From Chthonomonadia bacterium (GTDB lineage Bacteria; Armatimonadota; HRBIN16): a DNA stretch of 46,455 bases. The notes below the pieces were generated by a model that ran no database searches, was not told the DNA's origin, and saw nothing but the letters and a program-made list of their open reading frames with translations. Position numbers and translations under genes: made by a program. The stretch is taken from positions 1-46,455 of the forward strand of contig JABUFA010000029.1 of the NCBI GenBank assembly GCA_013314755.1, read 5' to 3'. Positions 26,935-34,959 of this stretch are shown piece by piece. Every line of letters begins with the position of its first letter. Position 1 is the first letter of the stretch.

Positions 26935-28962
26935 ATGCGAGCAGTCTGGCAGTCGCTGTTTGCGGTGCAGACTCCTTCTGCAACGCTTGCACGACCCGCG
27001 GAGCAAGAAGGCGTCGAGGAAGCCGTTCGCGAGCGGGGGGTTACCCTGCGCTCGGTGATTATCGGCACCCTGCTTATCCCCGTCAACACCTACTGGATTA
27101 TTCAGGTAGAGGGTATCTGGCACCTCAACCACGCGACGGCGATGTCTCTCTTCTGGAACACCGTTTTCTGCCTGATGATTCTTATCCTGCTCAACATACT
27201 GGTGCTGAAACGGTTTGCCCCTCGCTTCGCCTTCACACAGGGCGAGCTGATTGTCATCTACGTCATGATTACGATTGCTTCTGCGCTCGCCGGGCACGAC
27301 ACCTTGCAACTGGGTATTCCCGCGTTATCCATGCCCTTCTACGGTGCGAACGATACCAACGGCTGGGACCAGCTGTTCAATCACTATTTTCCCAAATGGC
27401 TCACCGTTCAGGACAAAGAGTTCCTGCGCCCCTACTATGAGGGACACAGCTCGCTGTACATCGCAGGGCGTATCTATGTCTGGTTGAAGCCTGTGCTCAT
27501 CTGGAGCCTGTTCATCGGTGTGATGGGGCTGGTCATGGTCTGTATGAACGTCATCCTGCGCAAGCAGTGGATGGAGAACGAGAAGCTCTCTTACCCCATC
27601 GTTCAGCTGCCCATGGCGATGACCGCACATGGAGGAAACACCAGCTTCTTCCTGCAGAAGCCGTTGATCCTGGGAGCGCTGCTTGGAGGCTCGCTGGACG
27701 TGCTGAACGGACTGCACGTGCTGTTCCCAGCCATCCCTCAGATTGTGGTCAGACACGACGACCCCTCGCGCAACCTCCAGCAATACTTTACCACCCCGCC
27801 GTGGAACGGTATCGGCTGGTTCCCCCTGCCCCTCTATCCGTTCATCATCGCGTTGGGCTACTTCCTACCGGTAGACCTCGCTTTCTCCATCTGGTTCTTT
27901 TTCCTGCTGAAGATGGCTCTGCGCGTGGTGGCGACGGCTCTGGGTGTTGAACAGGGACAGCCGTATACTTTCCCCTTCTTCAACGAGCAGTCGTATGGAG
28001 CGTGGTTTGCCATCGTCACCTTCGCCCTGTGGGGCGCACGCAATCACATTCGCGAAGTGTGGCGCAAGGCGATTAACCCCCGCTACGCAGGCATTGACGA
28101 CTCCCGTGAGGCGTTGACCTATCGCAGTGCTGTGGCTGGATTCGTGCTGGGCACTGTTCTGTTGATTGCCTTCTGTGTCGCTGCGGGCATGAAGCTGTGG
28201 GTAGCAGTACTATTTTTCCTCATATTCTACATCATATCTATCGGCATCACTCGCGTACGGGCAGAGCTGGGACCTCCTGCACACGAGGTGGTGGGAATGA
28301 ACGCACAGACGTTCCTCATCATGGCGTTTGGCTCCACCGCCATCGGTGCGCCCAGCTTGACCATGTTCACCATGTTCTGGTGGTTTAGCGGGCGAGGCTA
28401 CCGAACACACCCCATGCCCTGCCAGCTGGAAGCCATGAAGATGGCACAGCAGGGCGGTGTCAACATGAAGGGCATGGGCTGGGTGATGATGTTTGCCATG
28501 TTCTTCGGCGGACTGGCATCCTACTGGGCAGCGCTCCACCTGAAATATGCCAATACGACCGGCGTGGACTATATGGATATGCACAACTGGGGGAACTACT
28601 ACTGGTTAGAGAGCATCCTGCGCTCGCCGCGAGAGCCGAGTATCACAGGCATGTTAGCCGTGCTCTTTGGTTTCGCCGCAGCTTCGCTAATGCACCTGGC
28701 GCGGATGCGATTCTTATGGTGGCCCTTCCACCCCGCCGGTTACGCCCTCTCGTTGAACTTTGGGGTGGAGTACTTCTGGTCGTGCCTGCTGATTGCCAGC
28801 GTCATCAAATGGCTGGTTCTGCGCTACGGCGGTTACAAGCTGAACCGTCAGATGATGCCCTTCATGTTCGGGGTCATTCTGGGCGAGTACTGCGTGGGCG
28901 CCTTCTGGAGCGCGATGAGCGTTATCCTTAACACGCGCATGTACGACTTCTGCCCGGGCTAA
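26935..28962 (+). CDS. Large polytopic membrane protein, DUF6785/DUF6784 type
   Basis: About 675 residues with a cytoplasmic N-terminus and at least a dozen hydrophobic segments (LRSVIIGTLLIPVNTYWII, VFCLMILILLNILVL, VIYVMITIASALAGHD, WSLFIGVMGLVMV, later AALHLKYANTTG and FGVILGEYCVGAFW). Size, the WMENEKLSYPIVQLPMAM motif and the HPMPCQLEAMKMA region match DUF6785/6784 proteins annotated in Planctomycetota, Lentisphaerota and Armatimonadota. Resemblance to oligopeptide-transporter-like carriers is possible but I cannot show it. The start is ATG 26935 (TTG 26932 is also possible) after GGAGG. Substrate unknown. It diverges from the GT-C glycosyltransferase at a shared palindrome. Confidence 0.65.
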   Translation: MRAVWQSLFAVQTPSATLARPAEQEGVEEAVRERGVTLRSVIIGTLLIPVNTYWIIQVEGIWHLNHATAMSLFWNTVFCLMILILLNILVLKRFAPRFAFTQGELIVIYVMITIASALAGHDTLQLGIPALSMPFYGANDTNGWDQLFNHYFPKWLTVQDKEFLRPYYEGHSSLYIAGRIYVWLKPVLIWSLFIGVMGLVMVCMNVILRKQWMENEKLSYPIVQLPMAMTAHGGNTSFFLQKPLILGALLGGSLDVLNGLHVLFPAIPQIVVRHDDPSRNLQQYFTTPPWNGIGWFPLPLYPFIIALGYFLPVDLAFSIWFFFLLKMALRVVATALGVEQGQPYTFPFFNEQSYGAWFAIVTFALWGARNHIREVWRKAINPRYAGIDDSREALTYRSAVAGFVLGTVLLIAFCVAAGMKLWVAVLFFLIFYIISIGITRVRAELGPPAHEVVGMNAQTFLIMAFGSTAIGAPSLTMFTMFWWFSGRGYRTHPMPCQLEAMKMAQQGGVNMKGMGWVMMFAMFFGGLASYWAALHLKYANTTGVDYMDMHNWGNYYWLESILRSPREPSITGMLAVLFGFAAASLMHLARMRFLWWPFHPAGYALSLNFGVEYFWSCLLIASVIKWLVLRYGGYKLNRQMMPFMFGVILGEYCVGAFWSAMSVILNTRMYDFCPG

Positions 28963-28999
28963 AATTTCGCGGAAATCTGCAGGAACAGGCAGGAAAGGG

Positions 29000-29028
29000 T
29001 TGACACAGGCGCGAAGTTATGGTAGCGT
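29000..29028 (+). promoter_or_regulatory. Promoter of the LysM/stalk-domain gene
   Basis: A perfect TTGACA (29000-29005), 17 bases, then TAGCGT (29023-29028) preceded by TGG, an extended -10 that may compensate for the poor hexamer. Confidence 0.55.
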
Positions 29029-29095
29029 AGAGTGCCTGTTACGCCAGGCGTGATGCCAACCGTGAATCCAAACCCTTAACAAAGGAGGCAGGTGT

Positions 29096-30670
29096 ATGAG
29101 ACGAACGATGTGCGTTCTTGCCGTTTCAGCCGCGCTGTTGACGTCCACAGCATGGCTGCCGGCAAACGTACAAGCAGTTCCCGGCAACACACCTCGCCTG
29201 CAGGTGATTAACACGCAGGATTTCGCACAACCACTGCAGGTGACCAGGGAGCTGTCGGTGCGATACCAGGGCAAGGCGATAGTGAAGCTGGAACTGTGGG
29301 TGGATAACGTGCTTTTCGCCGAGAAGTCTCTGGATATTCCCAGCGAACGCGGCGTTGCCTCGTTCATGCTTGACCCCGCTTACCTCAGTGCGGGAAAACA
29401 CACCATCACTCTTAAAGCGTTCGAAGCGGATGGCACGGTCGGCACCACGCGCACCAGCGTAGTCGTTGAGGCACCTGTTCTTACCAACCTGCCTCTCGCT
29501 ATCGTTTCCCCGGCGAACGGCACTGCCGTGTCGGGCAAAGTGGAGATCAGCCTGCGGGTCAACGAGCAACTCGGCAGGGCGTACGTCAGCCTGTTCATCG
29601 ACCGCCAGTTCAAAACCCTGCGTAACTTTCCGCCCTATACCTATACATGGGATACAACAACCGTCGATAACGGATGGCACCTTATCGAAGCACTGGGCGT
29701 AGATGAGGGGCGGAACACCTATAGAGCAGCGCCTGTGCGCGTGCTGGTCAACAACCCGGGCGGTCAAACGGTGCGTGAGACGCGCCTGCCAGAAGCTGCG
29801 ACCAGCTCTCCCGACATCCTGCTTACCCCGTCGGGCAGTGCACTGACGCTGCAGCCCGCAGAGGCAGTTCCCTACTCCGCTGTGCGCGAGTCGATGCCTT
29901 CTCCCGTTACGGGTATCGGGGTGAAGCGTACTGCCGGCGAGATCGAAGCGGCACCTTCCAAACCTCAGCAGTTAGCACGTGCAACCGTCCCCGCAACCAT
30001 GTTGGGCGAACAGCGCAACACTATCCCGACATCGGAACCGCGCGTGTCGGTACAGTCGCCTGCTAACATCGCCGAGGCAGACCGCCAGATGGAGATGCTG
30101 TCGGCATCATCGGCTCCTGCTGGTCAGAAGCTGGTTGTGCCGCAGATGGTGGCAATGGCACCGCCCACCCCACAGTCGGTGTACGAGGTGCGCAAGGGCG
30201 ATACCCTGATAGGCATCGCGAAGAAGCACGGCGTTTCGCCCGAAGCGGTCGCCGCGGTCAACGGCATCACCAATCCCAATCGCGTGCGTGCAGGCGATAA
30301 GCTGGTTATTCCCGGCTCCACCTTCCAGGTGGTGTTCGACAATACCCGCATCGTCTTTGACGTGCCGCCGCGCGTGCAGGATGGTGTGCCGCTGGCGCCG
30401 TTCCGCCAGATTTTCGAACACACCGGCGGATGGCTCTTCTGGTATCCTCAGTCACGCACGGTCCGAGCAGTCAACGCCGAGCGTGAAATAGAGCTGAGAA
30501 TCGGCTCTGCATCGGCACGAGTGAACAACCAGACCCTGCCGATGGAAGTGGCACCTTTCATCGACCGGGGACGCACCATCGTGCCTCTGTCGTTCGTGCG
30601 TGATGCGATGGATGTCAAAATCCACTACGACCCGAAAACGGGTAACCTGCTCATCGAAAGCGAGAGGTAA
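29096..30670 (+). CDS. Secreted protein with Ig-like, LysM and copper-amine-oxidase stalk domains
   Basis: 524 residues. A signal peptide (MRRTMCVLAVSAALLTST, cut near VQA-V) is followed by Ig-like repeats (about 40-220; SPANGTAVSGKVEISLRV is a Big/Ig-type strand), a Pro/Ala/Ser-rich linker (about 225-355), one LysM domain (363-406, YEVRKGDTLIGIAKKHG...) and a C-terminal Cu-amine-oxidase N-terminal-like stalk domain (about 412-523, DRGRTIVPLSFVRDAM). LysM binds peptidoglycan, so the protein is probably held in the cell wall. No catalytic domain is seen; a structural or scaffolding role is inferred. ATG 29096 follows AAAGGAGG. Confidence 0.85.
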   Translation: MRRTMCVLAVSAALLTSTAWLPANVQAVPGNTPRLQVINTQDFAQPLQVTRELSVRYQGKAIVKLELWVDNVLFAEKSLDIPSERGVASFMLDPAYLSAGKHTITLKAFEADGTVGTTRTSVVVEAPVLTNLPLAIVSPANGTAVSGKVEISLRVNEQLGRAYVSLFIDRQFKTLRNFPPYTYTWDTTTVDNGWHLIEALGVDEGRNTYRAAPVRVLVNNPGGQTVRETRLPEAATSSPDILLTPSGSALTLQPAEAVPYSAVRESMPSPVTGIGVKRTAGEIEAAPSKPQQLARATVPATMLGEQRNTIPTSEPRVSVQSPANIAEADRQMEMLSASSAPAGQKLVVPQMVAMAPPTPQSVYEVRKGDTLIGIAKKHGVSPEAVAAVNGITNPNRVRAGDKLVIPGSTFQVVFDNTRIVFDVPPRVQDGVPLAPFRQIFEHTGGWLFWYPQSRTVRAVNAEREIELRIGSASARVNNQTLPMEVAPFIDRGRTIVPLSFVRDAMDVKIHYDPKTGNLLIESER

Positions 30671-30687
30671 CGCACCTAAAAAGCATT

Positions 30688-30711
30688 GCCGGAGAGGAAA
30701 TCCTCTCCGGC
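30688..30711. terminator. Bidirectional terminator between convergent genes
   Basis: GCCGGAGAGGA and TCCTCTCCGGC form a perfect 11-bp stem. It is followed by CTTTTCTT on the plus strand and by ATGCTTTTT on the minus strand, serving the genes ending at 30670 and 30742. Confidence 0.85.
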
Positions 30712-30741
30712 TCTTTTCTTCGACGACCCGTCTCGCCTCCA

Positions 30742-30996
30742 CTACACAATGCCGGCAATCTTCTCCTCTTTTTTGCCCGAGTCGCCCTCCGACTTCTTTT
30801 CCGATGACGAACCGTCCGATTTACGATAATCGGTAATATGGAAACCGGGACCCTTGAACAGAATGCCGACCGGATACAACAGCCGGCGCACCGTGCCACC
30901 ACACTGCGGGCACTCGGTCAACGGCGGCTCGGTAATGCGCTGAAACTGCTCAAACTCCACACCGCAGCTATCACATCGGTAACCGTAAGTAGGCAT
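30742..30996 (-). CDS. FmdB-family zinc-ribbon protein
   Basis: 84 residues. The N-terminal MPTYGYRCDSCGVEFEQ and CPQCGG make the two CxxC knuckles of the FmdB/regulatory-protein zinc ribbon; a hydrophobic GILFKGPGFHITDY segment and a charged Ser/Lys/Glu tail follow, as in the family. The molecular role is not established. Start ATG 30996 follows GGAGGTG; longer upstream frames have no such site. Confidence 0.9.
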   Translation of the reverse strand: MPTYGYRCDSCGVEFEQFQRITEPPLTECPQCGGTVRRLLYPVGILFKGPGFHITDYRKSDGSSSEKKSEGDSGKKEEKIAGIV

Positions 30997-31018
30997 TTTC
31001 CACATCACCTCCGATAAT

Positions 31019-31048
31019 ATTATGACCGCCATTTACCCGGTGGGTCAA
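31019..31048 (-). promoter_or_regulatory. Promoter of the FmdB-family gene
   Basis: On the minus strand TTGACC (31043-31048), an 18-base spacer and CATAAT (31019-31024), about 20 bases before the ATG. Confidence 0.6.
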
Positions 31049-31093
31049 CCTTTCATGGAAAAATTACGGAGGAGTCGAAGGAAATTGCAGGAC

Positions 31094-31123
31094 TTGACAA
31101 CAGCATCGTCGAATGGGTATAGT
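31094..31123 (+). promoter_or_regulatory. Promoter of the NlpC/P60 gene
   Basis: TTGACA (31094-31099), an 18-base spacer and TATAGT (31118-31123). A leader of roughly 70 bases follows, with a small GGCT/AGCC hairpin. Confidence 0.75.
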
Positions 31124-31197
31124 CACGAGGCGTTGTGCTGTCGGGATAACGCCGTGGTCGGCTTCGAGCCAACAACACACTCTCGGGAGGTGAACCA

Positions 31198-32163
31198 ATG
31201 CGGAAATGGCTCACACTCTGCAGTTTGACAATCGTATACAGTGCGTTGTGGATAACGGGTGCTGATGCCCAGCGCGTGATCGTGGTTAAAGAGAACGATA
31301 CGGTGTGGTCCTTGGCGAAGCAATACCATGTTCTGCCCGAGGACATTGTGAAAGCAAACGGTTTGAGAAACCCGGACTCGCTCAAGCCGGGAACTCGCCT
31401 GAAAATCCCGCCAGCGGTCAAGCCCAAAGTGGTGCCGGCGACCATGCGCAAAACCGCAGTCATCAACGCCGACAGGGTGTGCGTTCGCTATGCGCCAAAC
31501 CGGACCGACCGTTCCATCGTTCTGCTGGACAAAGGGCATTCTGTTCTGGTAACGGCACGAAGCGGCAACTGGCTACAGGTAAAGCTTGCCAGCGGTCGTG
31601 TGGGCTGGGTACGTGATGACCTGGTGAAAGTGACGGGCACGCTAACCGCAAAGGCAACGACAAGGCACACGCCTCAGAAGGTGGCGAAGCGACCAGCGAA
31701 GGCGAAGCCATCCCATCCCAAAACCGCCAAAGCCTCCAAGAACGGCGGCACGCGTACGGCAGCCAGGCAAAGCGATGGAGGGGGAACGACAACAGGCAAT
31801 GCCATTGTGCGCACTGCGTCGCGCTTTCAGGGCGTGCGTTACCGATGGGGAGGCTCTTCGCGCAGCGGGTTTGACTGTTCGGGCTTTACACGCTACGTCT
31901 TTCGGCACAAAGCGGGGGTGGAACTGCCCCACTCTGCCAGCGCACAGTTTCGGATGGGCAAGCGGGTGCCGCGTGACCAGCTGAAGCCGGGCGACCTGGT
32001 CTTTTTCCAGACCTATCGCCGCGGAGCATCGCATGTGGGTATCTACATCGGCAACGGCAAGTTTATTCACGCTTCCAGCGCAGGCGGGCGCGTGCGTGTG
32101 GACAGCCTGAACGAGGGCTACTATCGCCAGCGGTATCTTGGGGCACGCCGCATCACGAAATAG
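31198..32163 (+). CDS. Secreted LysM-SH3-NlpC/P60 peptidoglycan endopeptidase
   Basis: 321 residues: signal peptide (WLTLCSLTIVYSALWITGADA), LysM (about 26-72), bacterial SH3 domain (about 83-145; VCVRYAPN and GRVGWVRDDLV), a Lys/Ala/Thr-rich linker and a C-terminal NlpC/P60 domain (about 200-321). The catalytic triad is visible as Cys227 (FDCSGF), His279 (SHVGIY) and His291 (FIHAS). Such enzymes cut D-Glu to diaminopimelate bonds in cell-wall peptides. ATG 31198 follows GGGAGGTG. It shares the LysM theme with the 29096 protein. Confidence 0.93.
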   Translation: MRKWLTLCSLTIVYSALWITGADAQRVIVVKENDTVWSLAKQYHVLPEDIVKANGLRNPDSLKPGTRLKIPPAVKPKVVPATMRKTAVINADRVCVRYAPNRTDRSIVLLDKGHSVLVTARSGNWLQVKLASGRVGWVRDDLVKVTGTLTAKATTRHTPQKVAKRPAKAKPSHPKTAKASKNGGTRTAARQSDGGGTTTGNAIVRTASRFQGVRYRWGGSSRSGFDCSGFTRYVFRHKAGVELPHSASAQFRMGKRVPRDQLKPGDLVFFQTYRRGASHVGIYIGNGKFIHASSAGGRVRVDSLNEGYYRQRYLGARRITK

Positions 32164-32253
32164 CGCACGCCACGTATATAAAAATGCGCACCGCCAGGCA
32201 GGACTCCGGCGAGGTAATGTGGAAGTAAGGAGCCGGATACGGCGTGTGTTCGC

Positions 32254-32523
32254 GTGCAACCGATGGAACAGCACGAAATCGGACAAGAGTTCGACATGCA
32301 CCGTGTCCGCAAGGTGGTAGAAGTTCGTGCCAACATCGTGAACGAACTTTTAGACCAGGGCTGGATACTGCACGATATCTATATCTCGAACGAGTATCGA
32401 AGCGTCTATATCCTGCTGATGTTGGACGAGCTGACCTGCCCCCGTTGCGGCGCACCAGCAAACATAGAGGTCTCTGAAGAAGGAGACCGCTACCGTTATA
32501 TCTGTACGAAGGAATGTCATTAG
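32254..32523 (+). CDS. Small zinc-ribbon protein of unknown function
   Basis: 89 residues if started at GTG 32254; ATG 32263 is an alternative. No start has a good Shine-Dalgarno site. The N-terminal two thirds (MHRVRKVVEVRANIVNELLD, then QGWILHDIYISNEYRSVYILL) read like a small alpha/beta domain. The C-terminus has CPRCG and CTKEC, a four-cysteine zinc-ribbon pattern. No family is recognised. It lies between the NlpC/P60 and sigma-factor genes on the same strand. Confidence 0.65.
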   Translation: MQPMEQHEIGQEFDMHRVRKVVEVRANIVNELLDQGWILHDIYISNEYRSVYILLMLDELTCPRCGAPANIEVSEEGDRYRYICTKECH

Positions 32524-32559
32524 AGGCTGGCGTAATTTCTACCAGCAACATTCTGCGAG

Positions 32560-32589
32560 TTGCACAACGTAATTTCCTTTGGGTACACT
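32560..32589 (+). promoter_or_regulatory. Promoter of the sigma-factor gene
   Basis: TTGCAC (32560-32565), an 18-base spacer and TACACT (32584-32589), about 100 bases before the ATG. Confidence 0.5.
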
Positions 32590-32692
32590 TAAATAGGGAT
32601 AAAAGAGCGAAACCAAATCCGAGTGTAGAGTGTCCTGCCAAACAGGGAATGAGTGCAGGACCTGCTGGCGTGACTGACTTTCGAGGAACAAG

Positions 32693-33598
32693 ATGAACAG
32701 CAACAACCCAATCAACCGAAGAGGAAGCTCACAGGGCACTCCGACCCTGACAGCGAACCGCAAAACAGCGTCGTCCGAGGTGCCGTCGCTGTTGAACCGG
32801 CTGACTCGCGTTGCCCTGCTCACGCCAGAAGAGGAGCAGGAGCTGGCAGAGCGCGCCCGCAAGGGCGATGAAGAGGCACGCCAGAAGCTGGTGGAAGCCA
32901 ACATGCGCCTGGTGATGAACATCGCCAAGCACTATCGCAACGCGCTGGTGCCTTTTGAGGACCTGGTGCAGGAAGGCGCCATCGGACTGATGAACGCTGT
33001 GGAGCGGTACGACCCATCCAGGGGCTATCGTTTCAGCACGTACGCTACCCACTGGATCCGACAGGCTATCGGGCGGGCGATAGACAACAAGGCGAAGACG
33101 GTGCGTATTCCCGCCCACGTTGCCGAACAACTGCGCCGGATGGAGCGCGAACGGGAACGCCTGCGCCGGGAAACCGGCGACGAGCCGAGCATCGAGCAGC
33201 TGGCGAAAGCAATGGGAGTATCGCCCAAGAAGATATTGCAGCTCCAGCAGGCAGCGCAGGAGCCACTGTCGCTGGATATGCTGGTCGGCGAGGAAGAGGA
33301 TACCTCACTGGGCTCGCTGATCCATGACCAGAACGTGCGCGACCCCGAAGAGGTCATTCTGGAAATGGAGCGGCGCAAGGTGCTGGATGAACTGTTGGAA
33401 ACCGAACTCACCGACCGCGAGCGGCAGGTTATCATCCGGCGGCTGGGCTACGGCGACCAGGAGGAGCAGGTCTTACAGGAGATAGGAGAAGCGCTGAAAA
33501 TCTCGCGCGAACGTGTGCGCCAGATTGAAGCGCAGGCAATGCGTAAACTCAAAGACGCCGCAAAGCGCAGGGGTTTACGCGAGTACCTGATGCTATAG
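32693..33598 (+). CDS. Sigma-70 family RNA polymerase sigma factor (primary-type, group 1/2)
   Basis: 301 residues with regions 1.2 to 4 and no region 1.1. Region 2 (NMRLVMNIAKHYRNALVPFEDLVQEG...YRFSTYATHWIRQAI) includes the RpoD-box aromatic residues that melt the -10 element; region 3 follows (VRIPAHVAEQL); region 4 ends with the helix-turn-helix LQEIGEALKISRERVRQIEAQA that reads the -35 element. The short length, N-terminal NSNNPINRR and lack of region 1.1 suit a group 2 alternative sigma or a compact primary sigma; I cannot decide without other paralogues. ATG 32693 has GAGGAA upstream. Confidence 0.9.
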   Translation: MNSNNPINRRGSSQGTPTLTANRKTASSEVPSLLNRLTRVALLTPEEEQELAERARKGDEEARQKLVEANMRLVMNIAKHYRNALVPFEDLVQEGAIGLMNAVERYDPSRGYRFSTYATHWIRQAIGRAIDNKAKTVRIPAHVAEQLRRMERERERLRRETGDEPSIEQLAKAMGVSPKKILQLQQAAQEPLSLDMLVGEEEDTSLGSLIHDQNVRDPEEVILEMERRKVLDELLETELTDRERQVIIRRLGYGDQEEQVLQEIGEALKISRERVRQIEAQAMRKLKDAAKRRGLREYLML

Positions 33599-33632
33599 CG
33601 ATACTCGTTATCGCCTGTCTCCCTCACTCCAG

Positions 33633-33658
33633 CGGCACGAGAGGTTTCTCTCGTGCCG
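33633..33658 (+). terminator. Terminator after the sigma-factor gene
   Basis: CGGCACGAGAG and CTCTCGTGCCG are a perfect 11-bp stem with a GTTT loop, followed on the plus strand by a T-rich stretch beginning TTCGCTCTTTATT. No T-run is present in the other direction. Confidence 0.65.
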
Positions 33659-33666
33659 TTCGCTCT

Positions 33667-33852
33667 TTATTCCCCTTCTTTTTGTCCCTTCGGGGACGCA
33701 GAAGACTTCCACCGCCCGGCTTTCCGTGCAGCCTCTTTCAACAGATACTCTATCTGCGCATTGACGCTTCGCAGCTCGTCCGCCGCCCACTTTTCCAGAA
33801 CCGCGTATAACTCTTCGTCAATGCGCAGAAGAAAACGCTTCTTCTCAGGCAT
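33667..33852 (-). CDS. Arc-like ribbon-helix-helix protein
   Basis: 61 residues. [20 protein letters not shown] matches the beta strand and first helix of Arc/CopG-type ribbon-helix-helix domains, and [15 protein letters not shown] the second helix. Such proteins bind DNA as dimers. The ATG (33852) overlaps the stop of the SPFH gene by 8 bases, so it is translated from the same message. A palindrome lies near the operon promoter and could be its operator. Partner to the SPFH protein by position; whether it acts on its own operon is inference. Confidence 0.85.
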   Translation of the reverse strand: MPEKKRFLLRIDEELYAVLEKWAADELRSVNAQIEYLLKEAARKAGRWKSSASPKGQKEGE

Positions 33853-34729
33853 ACAGCGTCCCCGTGTTGATGACCGGCGTCGCTTCGTGCTCTGAAACCA
33901 GCGCAACCAGCAGGTTGTTCACCATCGCCGCCCGTCGCTCTTCGTCAAGCTCCACCACCTGGTGCTCGCTTAGCTGGCGCAACGCCATCTCTACCATGCC
34001 GACCGCGCCCTCCACGATGCGCTGGCGAGCAGCGATGATTGCCTCCGCCTGCTGACGGCGCAGCATCGCCTGGGCAATCTCAGGAGCATATGCGAGGTGG
34101 CTGATACGTGCCTCAATGACCTCCACCCCGGCGACCTCCAAACGCGCCTGCACCTCTCGCTTCAGCTCCTGGGCAATCTCCTCCGGGTTGCCACGCAGAG
34201 ACGCCTCTCCCTCGATGTGCGAGTCGTAAGGATACCGGGTCGCCAGAGCACGAATGGCGGTCTCGCTCTGCGTCGCCACGAACTCCGGATAGTTCTCCAC
34301 CTCCAGCAGCGCCTTCGCCGAGTCCACCACGCGCCAGACCACTACCGCCGCAATCTCTATCGGGTTGCCCAGCGCGTCGTTGACCTTCAGCTTGTCGCTG
34401 TTGAAGTTGTGGATTCGCAAAGAGACGCGAGGTCGCAGGGTGAACGGATTCGTCCACCAGAAGCCGCTTTCGCGCACCGACCCCACGTACCGCCCGAAGA
34501 ACACCACAACCCGCGCCGTGTTGGGCTGTACCACAAAGAACCCGGACCACAGGAAACTGGCAAGCACCAGCAAGATGATGCCGTACCAGAACCTGCCGGG
34601 CCATGCGATGTCCTGGTCAATCGCCGACCGGATAATCAGCCAGATACACAGCACGTGCACAGCAATCTGCAGCACCAGCACCACAAAGCCATTGGTGTAC
34701 CAAGCCTTACTTTCGCGGATGGGTTCCAT
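33845..34729 (-). CDS. SPFH/band-7 domain membrane protein
   Basis: 294 residues. Two N-terminal hydrophobic segments ([20 protein letters not shown] and [15 protein letters not shown]) anchor it; the SPFH domain begins near [17 protein letters not shown] and continues through [20 protein letters not shown] and [11 protein letters not shown] to the helical [17 protein letters not shown] coiled-coil region. Proteins of this stomatin/flotillin-like type form membrane-associated oligomeric rings. ATG 34729 follows AGGAGG. Promoter at 34762-34790. It is the first gene of a two-gene operon with a ribbon-helix-helix protein. Confidence 0.9.
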   Translation of the reverse strand: MEPIRESKAWYTNGFVVLVLQIAVHVLCIWLIIRSAIDQDIAWPGRFWYGIILLVLASFLWSGFFVVQPNTARVVVFFGRYVGSVRESGFWWTNPFTLRPRVSLRIHNFNSDKLKVNDALGNPIEIAAVVVWRVVDSAKALLEVENYPEFVATQSETAIRALATRYPYDSHIEGEASLRGNPEEIAQELKREVQARLEVAGVEVIEARISHLAYAPEIAQAMLRRQQAEAIIAARQRIVEGAVGMVEMALRQLSEHQVVELDEERRAAMVNNLLVALVSEHEATPVINTGTLYA

Positions 34730-34749
34730 CTTGTGCCTCCTGATTTCAA

Positions 34750-34790
34750 GATGATATCATCATTATATCATACTTTCTGATATTCTGCAA
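34750..34790 (-). promoter_or_regulatory. SPFH-RHH operon promoter with palindrome
   Basis: On the minus strand TTGCAG (34785-34790), a 17-base spacer and a perfect TATAAT (34762-34767). Immediately downstream is the 12-bp palindrome GATGATATCATC (34750-34761), and related TGATAT words overlap the -10. This is a strong operator candidate for the co-transcribed ribbon-helix-helix protein. Confidence 0.65.
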
Positions 34791-34817
34791 CAGTTTAGCC
34801 TCCACGCAGGTATGGAT

Positions 34818-34867
34818 TGCTGAAGCCATGCTTCAGCATTCCAAAGTAGCCCGCAACTTCTTGTTGC
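34818..34867. repeat. Single copy of the hairpin repeat family
   Basis: TGCTGAAGC-CAT-GCTTCAGCA (34818-34838) and GCAAC-TTCTT-GTTGC (34853-34867) with the words TAGCCCGCAAC and TTGCAAGG between or after them. The same modules recur in the array at 45808-46191. It sits upstream of the SPFH promoter and the DUF5060 gene. Confidence 0.75.
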
Positions 34868-34959
34868 AAGGGTGCGTTTCTCTGATGTGGACAAAGGTAG
34901 AACGCCTGCGAAGGGCGAAAACAAAGTTAAGCACATGCCGATGAAGCGAGGTACAGTCT

